DNA of 64,000 nt from Ignelater luminosus (lineage: Eukaryota; Arthropoda; Insecta; Coleoptera; Elateridae). Made by a program: the position numbers and the translations under genes. Of the stretch, positions 10,984 to 21,660 are shown one piece after another (the first letter of the stretch is position 1; the number at the start of each line of letters is the position of its first letter). The notes under the pieces were generated by a model. That model worked only from the letters and a program-made list of their open reading frames with translations. It did not search any database and was not told where the DNA came from. Location of the stretch: assembly GCA_011009095.1 (NCBI GenBank), contig VTPC01000813.1:140817-204816 (forward strand). Reading direction: 5' to 3'.

Positions 10984-11656
10984 GTGTGTATTCCGGACCG
11001 GGACCTTTCGCCGCGGAAATGTTTGCCGCAGACGCCGTTTCACCGCATATATTTTCACCGCAGGGACAGTTCGCCGCAAATAATAAGTTCCAGCATATTT
11101 ACTTCGAGATATTTATCTGAACTAATGAGAAAGTATGCTTTATTTTTGCTAATTTGTCACGTAATGGTAATAACTAATGTGAAATTTATAAAAGTAAGCC
11201 TGCAGTAGTTTATTTTACAAATCATAATCCGTAATTAACAAACTGAAATATGAAATGGATGGTGTACAAAAAACATTTTTTTGTGTTTGGCAGTATTGCA
11301 CTAAGTTCATTTTGACAAATTGTTAATTTTATGTCTTATCGACATTTAATAGCTTATAGAACAAGAACAGGTAGGTTAGGTTAGGTTAGGTTAGGTTAGG
11401 TTAGGTTAGGTTTTTAGTAGATATGAATATGTGGTAAATTAAATACCATATTTGCTAAGAAGTTGAAATCGAGTCCGCACCTGCTTCCCTACCCTCAACT
11501 AAAAATCTCCAAATGGAACTGTCAGTATGCTACACTTGTGAATGGTTGCCGCGGCGAAAAGTGTCTGCGGAGAAAAGTGTCTGCGGCAAATGTGTCTGCG
11601 GTCAAAAGCTCGCGGCGAATGAGTCGCGCCGAAACGTCCTAGACTGTGTGTATTCC
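10984..11656. mobile_element. Element with GCCGC-rich subterminal repeats and 11-bp flanking repeats
   Basis: Seen: an 11-base direct repeat GTGTGTATTCC occurs at 10984-10994 and 11646-11656, consistent with a target-site duplication. Between them the left end GGACCGGGACCTTTCGCCGC and the reverse complement of the right end GTCTAGGACGTTTCGGCGC are imperfect inverted repeats. Both ends (about 100 bases each) carry several copies of a word like TTTGCCGCAGACA in inverted orientation, while the core is AT-rich. The core also contains (TTAGG)7. No transposase was seen. An 8-11 bp duplication would fit hAT, P or Mutator-like groups, and the family is unassigned. Confidence 0.6.
11376..11410 (+). 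repeat. Interstitial telomere-type repeat (TTAGG)7
   Basis: Seven perfect TTAGG units lie head to tail, preceded by one imperfect GTAGG. TTAGG is the common insect telomere unit. Its position inside a transposon-like element, far from any sign of a chromosome end, suggests an internal insertion or part of the element itself. Confidence 0.9.
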
Positions 11657-12449
11657 TCTTCATGTAGTGTTGCCACAAGAACTAAAACTGTGCATTGACA
11701 GGAACTACTACTTCAGTCTAGTCGTAAACTCTTATCAGAAATAAGCAGTCCAGACTGAGAATCTTTTTGCAGGAAATCGTTTTGTTCTTCTGAAGTTGCG
11801 GACAAAACAGCTAAATATTGCTATGGTTTTTGCTTTGATTGGTAAAATTAGGTAAAATTTTAAATCAACATTTTATTTTAAATGATTAAGCAATTTTAAA
11901 AACAAAGAAAGTAAATTGATGACACATTTGTTATTCACCATATACGTAAACCACTTCTTGCAAATCCAGTATCCAAAATCAGAAAGATTATGAGCTAGAA
12001 TTCTTTGTGTTTTAATTTTTTTGTATAAAAGCAAATCATTAAAAAGTCAGCAAGTAGACCATTGATACGCCTGACATAAATAAGTTAAGATTACAGTGGG
12101 CAAATTTAAATTTCTTTTTTTTGAAGGGCCCAACGTGCGTGGTGTGTGACGTTTAAAATCTTTGAATTTTATTTTTGATTTTATATTATTCCTGACCACA
12201 TACCACTGCAGTATTTAAATTAAACCAACGTGACAAAGACGGTAAAGGGTGTGACAGCCTGATTGGCACAATAGATACTGTACAGACCTTGTTGCTTTTC
12301 TACTGAGTAAGAGAAAAATCAAAAAACTAATGTCTCAAAGCTCCAGACATCCACCTGCTGAATCGAAGCATTTGATTCTGCATGGTTAAGCTTTGTTCTA
12401 TAACTCGTCGATTAAGAAACCTTCCAAAAAAGAATCTTATAAAAATCCA
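11657..12449. other. No gene recognised
   Basis: AT-rich DNA without recognised coding, RNA or repeat features. Confidence 0.5.
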
Positions 12450-12740
12450 TTACCATTTACACGTATATCTGTGCACATCTGGTACCTTTCTCATGTCACG
12501 ATAATATACAAGAATTAGAGCTGGTTTCAATTCACAATATAAATTCTTATTCCTAAAACCATCAATTTCAACTCTAAAGTACTCTAAAGCATCTTTTGTC
12601 GTCTGTTTAACAAATAAACGTACAATATCCCTGAATACAAAAATACATTCCTTAGAGACCTTTCTTATTGTGGGTCTTGTTCCACCCTTTATTAAAACAG
12701 TGTTAATTCGTTGGGAATTTACAGCTTTGTTTTCTATCAA
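12450..12740 (-). CDS. Unrecognised 96-codon minus-strand frame
   Basis: This open frame has a more protein-like composition than the surrounding AT-rich noise. It is rich in Lys and Arg, with segments I-R-K-V-S-K-E-C-I-F-V-F, F-R-V-E-I-D-G-F and a tyrosine-rich tail L-V-Y-Y-R-D-M-R-K-V-P-D-V. No family was recognised. It has no introns, partner frames or terminal repeats that would show whether it is an exon or a transposon scrap. Possible splice acceptors exist (for example a TTTTTGTATTCAG near 12634 on the minus strand) but nothing confirms them. It could equally be chance. Confidence 0.25.
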   Translation of the reverse strand: MIENKAVNSQRINTVLIKGGTRPTIRKVSKECIFVFRDIVRLFVKQTTKDALEYFRVEIDGFRNKNLYCELKPALILVYYRDMRKVPDVHRYTCKW

Positions 12741-15344
12741 GAGATCGACTCAATAGTAAATACGACAGAGGAACAGAATAATTAGGAAAGTTCAAACAGA
12801 ACGGTCTCAATGGTATGTTAAGTTGGGAAACCGACCCTTGTCAATACGCAACGTTTATCCGTTAAGCAACAAGTTAAGGAAAATTGAAACATGTGATAAA
12901 TGAAGTTAAAATGGTATAATAACTGCAGCCAATTACAATTTTGCGCATAGTCTGCGTTCTTTCACGATTCAAATTTGATTTATTTATTACTGTGACTGAA
13001 GAAACGAAAGTACAGAACATCTCAGCTGGGTATGCGGAAACGCAAATTTGAAATAATAAAAACAAATTTAACGCAATTTTCTGAAATTTCTCTTTCGAGT
13101 CATACAGACAGCTGTAATAATACGTAAAAATAAGAAAAAAAAATTACATTCACGTTAACCTCCACGGCCTACTTTAAAAATATGAATATCACTTTTTATA
13201 AAATAAAATGAAAAAGAGGAAAAAAGAATTCAAGCGCTTTCTATTATGTCGAATAACAATTGAAATACTACGAAAAATACCATCTACTGCAAACGGCCTA
13301 CTATTATCGTAATTGAATAATAATATTAAATCAAACCAATTATATTCCTGGTACAGCATAAAAGAAAAATTCCCAAGTATCGAAATGTAGGGGAGAATAT
13401 ATCAATAATCAGCAAGTCACTGAACTGCGACATGAAAATTGAAAACATTCTACAGTAGTACTATATAACGAAAGCAATTCTAAAATTTCACCCCTGCACA
13501 CAGAATAAATCAAAAACTAAGGTAATATATTATTAATGCAAGTTTCGAAACAGACGCCTTTTGTCTTTCGCGCTTGTGTGTATAGGAAATCAATGAACAA
13601 CAGCGAACACAAGAATAAAACTCGAACCGGAATGCAGTTTTCGGTAAATCGGTTTTAAGTGCAAAAGTTAAGTTTGCCGATAAGTCAATGTAAGGGGCGG
13701 AAACATATTTTCCATCCCTTTAAGTTTTACTATATTGGTTTTCTAATATACGGTGGCAGTATAAGAAAATACAACGGCAACTTGCCGAGCAGTATTAATC
13801 CTCGTAAAAAGAACAACTTGAAATTCTCTCGATATAATAGGATAGTTTTAAGGTTTTATGGAACGACATTAAAGGGAAAAAAAGAAGGTAAAAAAAGAAT
13901 AACGGCATTCGGGGAAAATGAAATATATATATATATACTATATAGGAAATTCTCAAAGAACGAAATGAAACCCGCAAATGCTTTTTGAAGTATCTGACCG
14001 GAAAATCCAAGTCTAGTTGGTTTCAGATTTTCTTTCTTATACGGTTTGCTAAAGAGGTAACTTTTCGAGTGAGTTTCTACAAGAACGACGCTCGAACAGT
14101 AACAAGGTGGACTTAACTTATTTATTGTTTGTTTTACTTTGTGAAATTGCAACGAATAAGTGTAGCTTTTAAAGTAAATCGACTTTAAATCAAGTTAGTC
14201 TAGCTTACGTCATTCAAATAACAACCTAGTCAGTATAAAAATGAGAGAATTCCTACTCCTTAACAGAAGTGACTAAAATGAAGAATTAAATCTTCAAATG
14301 AGAAGGTAGATTTCAGTCGTGAAATATTTTTAAAAGTTAATTTCTAGACATTTCAAAAGCTTATTGTTGTTATAAAATAAAAAAAATTAAAGAACAATAA
14401 CTTAATGATACTAAGAGATAGTGCTGTTTATAAAATGATCAAATCGGTATCTATAAATCTTGATGGAGGTGGTTTAAAAGTGATTAACGTAAGTACTACT
14501 TCTTGAGAGGTTATTGCGTAGAAAACCAACAATGAATTGCTGGTATAAAGTTTCTCATCGATTATAGTCTTGAGGCAAGACTGCCTAGAATTCTCACGTT
14601 AGTAATGCCTAATATTCCAAAACAGATCTGTTGATCATGCTTTAAAAGTTCAACAAATTACCATAGTATGTTATTAAGGGTCAGTTTACCACGACATTTA
14701 TGTCCGTTGAAAAAATTCTCCTTCCCATTGTCGAAGCATGTTCCTTGTAGAGGGCACTGTTTTCTGAAACGTGATGGTAATCACGCCTCGGTAGTTTGTT
14801 TTCTGTAGTTAATAATAGTTGAGTCCTTATATCACGTCGCCTCGAAAGTTAAGTATAGGCAATATTAGATACAAGTTGTCTTGTTCTGAAGACAGGGATT
14901 TCTTTCTAATTTAATGATTTTAACAGTGGGAACATTTATTCAGACTTAATCCGGAAATTGTTGTTGTGAGATTAACTGTTTTACGGTTACAAGGCGCCGC
15001 ACCCACTTTGCGTCACCCACACTGTGGAAATTGGGAAGTTTCAATCAAACGTAAGTTTGTAATACTTTATACGGATTGATATGTTTTAATTACCAATTAT
15101 TACAAATGTGTTAACTCATCTAATGTGCCAATTAGATTTTTGAAAGCTTACATTTAGGTTTTTGGTGACGACCAAAAAAAAAAACGTTTTAGTAGTTTTG
15201 GGGTTATGCCAGTCATTGGAAGCGGATAATAACAGTCACCGACCAGCATTGCCCTATATGAAAATATAGGGCAATTTACACCTTTAGTTTAGAACATTCT
15301 TTTGTTGAAATAGTAGCCCATGATTGTTTTAATTTTTTAAGTAG
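12741..15344. other. Gene-poor AT-rich stretch
   Basis: No gene was recognised. Short frames at 13659-14152 overlap on both strands, and an (AT)n run at 13925-13940 lies within them; these look like AT-rich chance frames. From about 14990 to 15260 the sequence changes character, with GGCGCCGCACCC and a hairpin CCCTATATGAAAATATAGGG at 15251-15270. This may be the leading edge of the pogo-like element that follows. Confidence 0.4.
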
Positions 15345-16523
15345 ATGCCGCGGAATAGCCCCATAACAACAACAAAGGCAAAATGGAGTAAAAAGGACTT
15401 GGGGAACGTCTTACAAGCTACATGTGATGAAGATTACAAAAAGTTCAGCATACCCTTCAGTACTTTACAAGAAAGGATCAAGAAGAATCATCCTACTACC
15501 GGACCTTTTCTAGGAAAACATCCGACTTTCTCATCAGAAGAAAAGAAAGGTATGGCTGAGAATATAAAATTTCTAGTTCACCCGAAGTTTTCCGCGCAAC
15601 TTATATTTATGTTGAGAAGCATGATATAAAGCAGGGAGAGGAAAGTGGCTGAAAAAGATTGGTTGTATGGTTTTTTTAAAGAGAAATCCTTCAAGAACTA
15701 TCCGCCAACCCGAGGCAACCAGCATTAATCGGATGACAGCATTTAAGAAAAAGGAGATAACCTTGTTCTTCAAAAATTTGAAAGACATTATGAAGAAACA
15801 CCAGTTTACTGAATCAAAAATATACAACATGAACGAGAGCGTTATTAGCATCTGGAAAACTCTGGTACAATTAGAAGGGGTTATAGGGTCAGTTACAAGC
15901 TAGAAAAAGGAAAAAATGTAACTGTCATTTGCGCAGTGTCCGCTACGGGGTCCTACATATCTATGTTTATTTATACAAGGAAGAAAATGTCACCTCGGTT
16001 GTGCATTACTTCAAGGGCCTAACAATATTTTGACGCCAAGTAAAACTACATATATTGTCTCCGTTGCCACTTCCATCAGCGACTAAAGCTAGGAAACGTG
16101 CAAACACCAAACAACACTCTTGACATCTTGACAGCAACACCTCTGCAAACGGATTCAGAAAACAAGGAAAGAAAAAGAATAGAAAAACTGTCAAAAGACA
16201 GCAAAAAGACTGACAAGAAAAAGACAAACATCGCCAACAAAAAGAGCCCAAGAATATCAAGAAACCAAAGATCGCTTCAGAATTTTCTTCTTTAGATGAA
16301 AAAGTTTTTGGCTTCCAAGAGGAAGGAAAAACTTGATTCGAAATCTCCTACGTCAAGCTCAAGCTCAACGGGCAAATAGGATCTGGAAAATATTTGTGAC
16401 GATGACATTTCTTCAACAAATAAACAAGAAACATGTTTCATCGGTAAAGAGTTCAGAAAGATCGAGGATTAGTATAGATGTCGAGGTTATGGGCAATACA
16501 ATTTCTTTTATTTGTTTGAAATA
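15345..16523 (+). pseudogene. Pogo/Tigger-like DDE transposase relic
   Basis: A start codon opens M-P-R-N-S-P and a basic N-terminal region (15345-15629) resembling the psq-type helix-turn-helix of pogo-like transposases, which bind transposon ends. A frame change leads to 15667-15903, with F-L-K-R-N-P-S-R-T-I-R-Q-P-E-A-T-S and K-I-Y-N-M-N-E-S. The latter corresponds to the Y-N-x-D-E-T block that carries the first catalytic Asp, here N-x-N-E-S, so the Asp is lost. Scraps of the next block (F-A-Q-C, S-V-A-T-S) follow after another shift. The 16098-16295 frame is the usual Lys-rich tail, and 16333-16524 is a residual C-terminus. Several frameshifts and stops make it inactive. Confidence 0.75.
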
Positions 16524-16859
16524 AATATTGCATTACTATAAAAATATTGTTTTATTGATTTATTTTGTTGATTTGTTTATTTTGGAAGCAAAGCTTATAT
16601 TGTTTTCAACAGACCTTTATTACCCCATTGGTGACCGCCAAGGTGCGGGCAATGGCGGCCAACAAAAGTTTTAAAAATGTATGAAAATATGCCAAACGCT
16701 AAAAAGCGTGGCAATTTATACCTTATAAACATAAAGTGAACTAAACTTCCGTTACTTCTGCGCCAAGCCCTTTAGGTAAAACTATCTATCTTTGAATATA
16801 ATGAGGATAGGAAGAAGCATACAATGCATTATAACGTGGCTGAAGTGGTTCTTTCAGGG

Positions 16860-17045
16860 ACGTATTTCAGTGAATTAGTGGCGTGCCCTCGGCCTCCGGC
16901 GGTCGCCGTTCGGACCGGCTCCGGTTCACGGACGCGTCGCGCACGATCCTCGAACGCGGCAACGTCTAAGTTATCAAAACTATTACGTCTCGGGCTCCGC
17001 CCTCGCATGCGCAGCCTTCGGCGGCCCGACTCGGACTTCCTCCTT
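16860..17045. other. CpG-rich patch
   Basis: A sharply bounded block of about 185 bases is rich in C, G and CpG in an otherwise AT-rich region. It contains repeated words such as CGGCCTCCGGCGG, GGCTCCG and GCGGCCCGACTCGG. A 76-codon plus-strand frame (16824-17054) runs through it but is dominated by Arg, Ser and Pro and is best read as a composition effect. It could be part of a transposon or a promoter-like island. No gene start was found beside it. Confidence 0.5.
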
Positions 17046-17130
17046 AAATACTAAATTAACTTAAACAGCATATACAACTTATTTCAAATTAGTAGTCTCA
17101 AATGCAAAATAGTTACAAACGTGATCACTA

Positions 17131-17534
17131 TACTAAAATCGACGAACCAATGCAGTGATCACGTGAAATTCGCATGGACACTATGCGCTAGTAGCCATCT
17201 GAGTCGACGCCCAATTTACACTAGCATATATGAATAAAATACCTGCCAAATTTAAAATAAGTAGTATTTAGGCATTTACGTTAAAGTTTATAATCCAAAA
17301 ACAAAATTTACAAACAAAATAAACACAAGAAGTAAAACGGAAGCACGGAAGTTTTGGGTTATGTTAGTTTCTGTATATATCGGTATATAATAATGCAGTG
17401 TTCGGTGGATGTTCACACTTCCGTGTATGAAACCGGCTTCAAGCACGTGTTTTTCAGCCAATTGAAAAAGAGCTTGCATTGATCACGTGATGATCACGCA
17501 CTTTTATTACTGCATTGGTTAGCCGATTTTAGTA
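17131..17534. mobile_element. 404-bp MITE with TA flanks
   Basis: Inverted ends of about 28 bases share TACTAAAATCG, then ACCAATGCAGT, with the right end as its reverse complement. TA lies at 17129-17130 and 17535-17536. Just inside, both ends carry GTGATCACGTG-like words. No coding sequence is present. TA flanks fit a Tc1/mariner-type non-autonomous element, but the termini do not start with CAG, so the family is uncertain. Confidence 0.55.
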
Positions 17535-17579
17535 TAAAATCTTTTTTTTCTCTAAACACGTGCGCTATTTTGTAAAAAA

Positions 17580-18040
17580 GCACTGTTCACGCCTTTCAGT
17601 TGTTATTTCTAGTCATCTAAGGTTCTTTAATATGGCTGTGATGATTCTACAGCAATATTGTTTGTCTTAATATACCGGCAACCGGTTGCTCCTTCCTACT
17701 CTCTTTATATTGAAAGCAATCTATAGATATAACCTACGAAAATGTTAAGATCGGTAGGTTGTTGAAGAATTTAAAAATGAAATCAAATTTTTGACACCCT
17801 GTATCTCGGAAACGATGCATTAGGTAGAAAAAAAGCTATAGAGCAATGTAAACTTAGTCTTTGTCGAGAAATACGCCTTCAAAATATTTGCTATCATTTT
17901 CTAGACACCGTGTGTATTTTACCTATTGCTTAATTGATTATTCTCATTATTTATATTGTGTTATAAGTATTTCTTAATTATATGAACGAAATAGTTAATT
18001 TTGATAATGGTATTAATGGTTGATATTTAGTTTAGAGATC
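17580..18040. other. Repeat-like spacer
   Basis: Includes a GACACCCTGTATCTCGGAAA word (about 17801-17820), of a kind common at the ends of dispersed arthropod repeats. Related words occur at 54979-54991 and 60772-60778. No boundaries could be set. Confidence 0.3.
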
Positions 18041-18044
18041 TGCA

Positions 18045-20085
18045 CAGGCTGAGTTTTTTAGGTTGGGCCGAGCCTCATCTTACAAATTTATCGGGTTTCT
18101 CGAGCTTATCTGCGGTCAATAGGACCGTTCGGGCTTGTCGAGCCGTTTGGGCCTGTCGGACTCTTCGGGTCTGACTAGCCATTCGGCCCTGTCTAACTTA
18201 TTGGATCGGTTGGCCTTTTCACCTGTTATTTTTGTACAGGTTCAAAGCGGACGATTTTTGTAGTGTACCGGACCGAGATTTTTTTTAGTACTGACTTTAA
18301 CGAACCAGTTTCGTACTGAACCGCACCAGAGAATTGTTCCACTAACTCGGACGGGCGTTACTTTAGTGTTGAACCGAGGTGGACAATTTTCATACTACAC
18401 TGGACCGATATTTTTTCCGCACTGACCCGCACAAACACTATTTCCATACTGAACCAAAGTAGAGGACTTCCGCACTTAACCATAGACGGGACGGGTTTCT
18501 TGGTCGGGTCTTGACGCGATCCAGCCGAAAACTTGGGTTTAGGTTAAACCAGATCTCAGTTAAGAAATCTATCGGATTGATCTACGTAGTGTCAATTGTG
18601 CCGTTTGTTACCGTCCGGCCGTTCAAGCCTGCCGGGCATTCAGGCTTGTCTGGCCATTCGGTTTTGTCGTACTTGTTGAGCTTATCTGGTCGGTCGACCT
18701 GTTTTGTATTGATACAAAGCGGACGGTTTTTGTTCTACACCAAACCGAGATCTTCTTTATCCTGACCCGGCATTATTTTCATACTTAATCAAAACAGAGA
18801 ATTTTCGTATTTTACCGTAAACGGGAAGGGTTTTTTGGTTAGGTCTTTGCGCGACCCAGCCAAAAGCTCGGGTTCAGGTCAGGCTTCAGTTTAAAAATTT
18901 ATCGGATTTTTCAGGCCTACGTCGGATCAATTGGGCTGTTCGTTCCCGATGGGCCGTTCGGACCTGTCAGGCTCTTCGGCCCTGTCGGGGCTGTCGGACC
19001 TATCGTCCCGATTGAGCTTGTCAGGTCGTTTGGCCCTTTCGGGCCTGTCAAGCCGTTTGGCCCTGTCGGACTTATCAAGTCAGTCGGCCTTTTCAGCCGT
19101 TATATTTGTAATGGTTCAAAGCGAACAATTTTTGTACTGTACCGTATCGAGATCTTTTTCATACTAACTCTGAAACTTATTTTCGTATTGACCCGGACAA
19201 GCAATATTTTCATGCTGAACCGAAACGAAGGTTCTTCGTATAGTCCAGTCAATAATCTGGGAAAAAAGGCCGAATAAAAAAACGTTCAGCTCGAATTTAA
19301 AAAACCTCTTTTGAAATGAGTTCTATATGACCCCAGGATCATTCATGACCATTGAGACCTTCTCTCTCACCCCCCCTTCTGCCCCAAATCGCGAAATCAA
19401 CCCTTTTAACCATCCCCTTTCTAGAGATTTTTTTTATTTGTAAAAATGTGTGAATTTTAGCTCAGAAATGGTTTCTAAGAAGTTTTTTTGGTCGCTGATC
19501 ACGAATCCGATATTAGTTTTCCGGAAAAACCACCCTGGCCGTGGAGAATCGGAAAATTTTGCCCAATTTTGGAAAACATTTTGGAATTTCAGCTTGAAAA
19601 TGGGTTCTAGATAGTTTTTTGGGTCGCTGATCACGAAAAAATAGGGTGGTCTTTCCGGAAAACTAATATCGGATTCGTGATCAGCGACCAAAAAACCTCG
19701 TAGAAGCCATTTTTGGGCTAAAATTCACACATTTTCACAGATAAAAAAAAATCTCCAGAAAGGGGGTGGTTAAAAGGGTTGATTTTGCAAATTGGGGCAG
19801 AAGGGGGAGCGAGGGGAAGGTCCCAATAGTCATGAATGACCTTGGGGTCATATGAAACGCATTGCAAAAAAGAGTTTTCAAATTCGTGCTGAGTGTTTTT
19901 TTATTCGGTCTTTTTTCCCAGCTTATTGACTGGACTAGTAGTTTACCGTAGACAGGACTTGTTTCTAAGTCGGGTCTTTGCGCGGCCCGGTCCAAAGCTT
20001 GAGTTTTTCAAGCTTACGTCGGGTCAATTTGTTTGTTCCTGTCAGGTCGTTCTAGTTTTTCGGACCGCCTAGAAATCTCGGACCT
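18045..20085 (+). repeat. GC-rich higher-order repeat, locus A (plus orientation)
   Basis: Two levels of repetition are visible. The lower level is a 9-12 base word close to GGCCTGTCGGG/CCGTTCGG that translates as strings of Ser-Gly-Leu. The higher level is a block of roughly 0.33-0.44 kb seen three times. Each block carries CAAAGCGGACGRTTTTTGT (18245, 18716, 19118), then a run of TACTGAACCG-like words, then GACGGGACGGGTTTCTTGGT or relatives (18487, 18821, 19953). The third block is interrupted by the palindrome at 19243-19935. Open frames at 18511-18765 and 18931-19167 are by-products of the repeats. Related loci in opposite orientation are at 24020-24780 and 32455-32700. Confidence 0.75.
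19243..19935. mobile_element. 693-bp TA-flanked palindrome nested in the GC-rich repeat
   Basis: The ends GTCCAGTCAATAATCTGGG and CCCAGCTTATTGACTGGAC are inverted, with TA at 19241-19242 and 19936-19937. The arms can be followed inwards for about 340 bases, with landmarks CATATGACCCC-like and GGTCGCTGATCACGAA on each side. The host repeat continues on both sides, so the element arrived after the array formed. No transposase was recognised, and the termini differ from the CAGTGTG group. Confidence 0.8.
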
Positions 20086-20329
20086 TGCAGGATTCCAAGT
20101 TGTTGCTTTTGAAATGTATTATAGAAAATATAAAAAGTCAATTCTGTAAAAAGAATTTTCTTTATTCAAAGATAAAAACTTGTAGGAAGCTAAAACTGCT
20201 ACTTACACTGTTTGTAAACGTTTTTTCGGAAGTTTTCCTGTGGAATCGTTTCAAAAAGTTAATCAGTCACGTAATATTTGACGGATAATGTGGATAATAA
20301 ACTGAAGAATTATCTCTCGCAGTGCAGAA

Positions 20330-20625
20330 TTATACTTACTTCCGAAAATAATTATATATAAGCCACAGCAAACTGGTGTTGCGGAACGGCTTAATAGAAC
20401 TTTAGTAGAAAAGACAAGATGTATGTTGCATGAAGCAAGGCTGTCTAAACGATATTGCGGCGAAGCAATAACTACAGCTAATTATGTAAGAAATAGGACA
20501 CCAACCATAGCGATGAAAGGAAAAACAACAGAATGCCTGGAGTGGCAAGGGAATATTAGCTAATCTGAGAATTTTTAGATTCAAAGCTTTTGCAAAGATT
20601 CCTGGTACAAAAGGAAAAAATAAAT
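20330..20625 (+). pseudogene. Ty1/copia integrase fragment
   Basis: The frame at 20360-20560 reads K-P-Q-Q-T-G-V-A-E-R-L-N-R-T-L, then a block ending M-L-H-E-A-R-L, and later W/C-G-E-A-I-T-T-A-N-Y. This matches the end of the copia-type integrase core, where the conserved Glu (here in V-A-E-R) completes the D,D-35-E catalytic set and is followed by Y-x-x-N-R-T-P. A frameshift near 20560 precedes a remnant of the following segment (F-R-F-K-A-F-A-K). There is no LTR, gag, protease or reverse transcriptase nearby, so this is an isolated scrap. Confidence 0.85.
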
Positions 20626-21660
20626 AAAATATAAAATTTTCTGCTTCTTTCAAAACCTCTAATAATGGTAATATAATCTTGATGTTACCAACACTAATGA
20701 AGAAAATCTAAAAAACGTATTGTTCTAGAATAAAAAACGACTAAGTTCAAAATTTATTCGAAAATCAGATTGCCATGTTCGAACTACATCCGCAAAAAGA
20801 GCTAACACGATTTTTTTAACAAATTTGAAACTCAGTCGCTTTTCTACTAGAAAATAATGCGCCTTTAAAATAGATTTTCATTTCTAGTCAATCCAGCATG
20901 CAAGTTTCAATATTAATTCAAACAGACAAAGGTATCTATGGATTTCAATAGATTCACGTACTTTTTAGTAAAGTAGAAAGTAGAAAAGCGATTTATACAT
21001 AATGTATGGTTTATCAAATATGTGTCCGCCTTCGCGCTAGTGTTCGGCAAAGGCAGAATTGACAGTAAACATGAACCGTTAATCATAAATTAGACTGATC
21101 TACTAAACGGAATCCACTTACACCTATTTACTTTACGTTATGATATATAATTATCTAATTTCTTGTTGATTTAGTTAATTCTGTTTATAATTCGTGGCTA
21201 TTTATTAATATTTGCGAATTATGTTCACAAGAATTCCTACTACGATTGCTCACAATTTTCCTTTTAATAACATCATCTTAATTAATTCTGTTTGTAATGT
21301 GAAATTATCACTTGAGCTAACAAATTTAAATTCAAATTCTTTAATATTTAAAATATCTTTTAAATTGAAATCCACTGAAAAATCTAACAAAAACAAAAGT
21401 GGAGCACTTAGGTACATTCTAAGTCTCGTAAGAGATATTAATTATAAATCGCTAAAAATTTGGTAAATAAAATTCAGAATATCTCCCTTTAATGTTCCAT
21501 AACACCTACATCTCACAACTTTTACAGCTTACGTTATAAAAACCTCGCCTTACCCCCTATAAAAAAAGCAATAATTTTCTCCAAAGCATTACGCTTTGGT
21601 GTCGGCATAAACAAACACACAAAAAATGGATCAGCGAGTAAAAAAAAATAATCTTCCTAC
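20626..21660. other. No further exon recognised downstream of the Tincar-like gene
   Basis: AT-rich DNA. Because exon 3 of the gene at 21661-22399 ends in phase 1 with a donor site, this stretch should be the start of a following intron on the minus strand. No frame here continues the protein convincingly. Confidence 0.4.

Noticed and set aside
11376..11410. A true chromosome end or telomere-associated retrotransposon insertion
   Set aside because: Only seven units, with unique sequence and nested elements on both sides; no telomere-specific retrotransposon sequence was recognised.
18511..19167. Ser-Gly-Leu-rich frames that could look like a repetitive structural protein
   Set aside because: They are translations of the GC-rich tandem words; equivalent frames appear in other phases and in the inverted loci, with no start or stop conservation.
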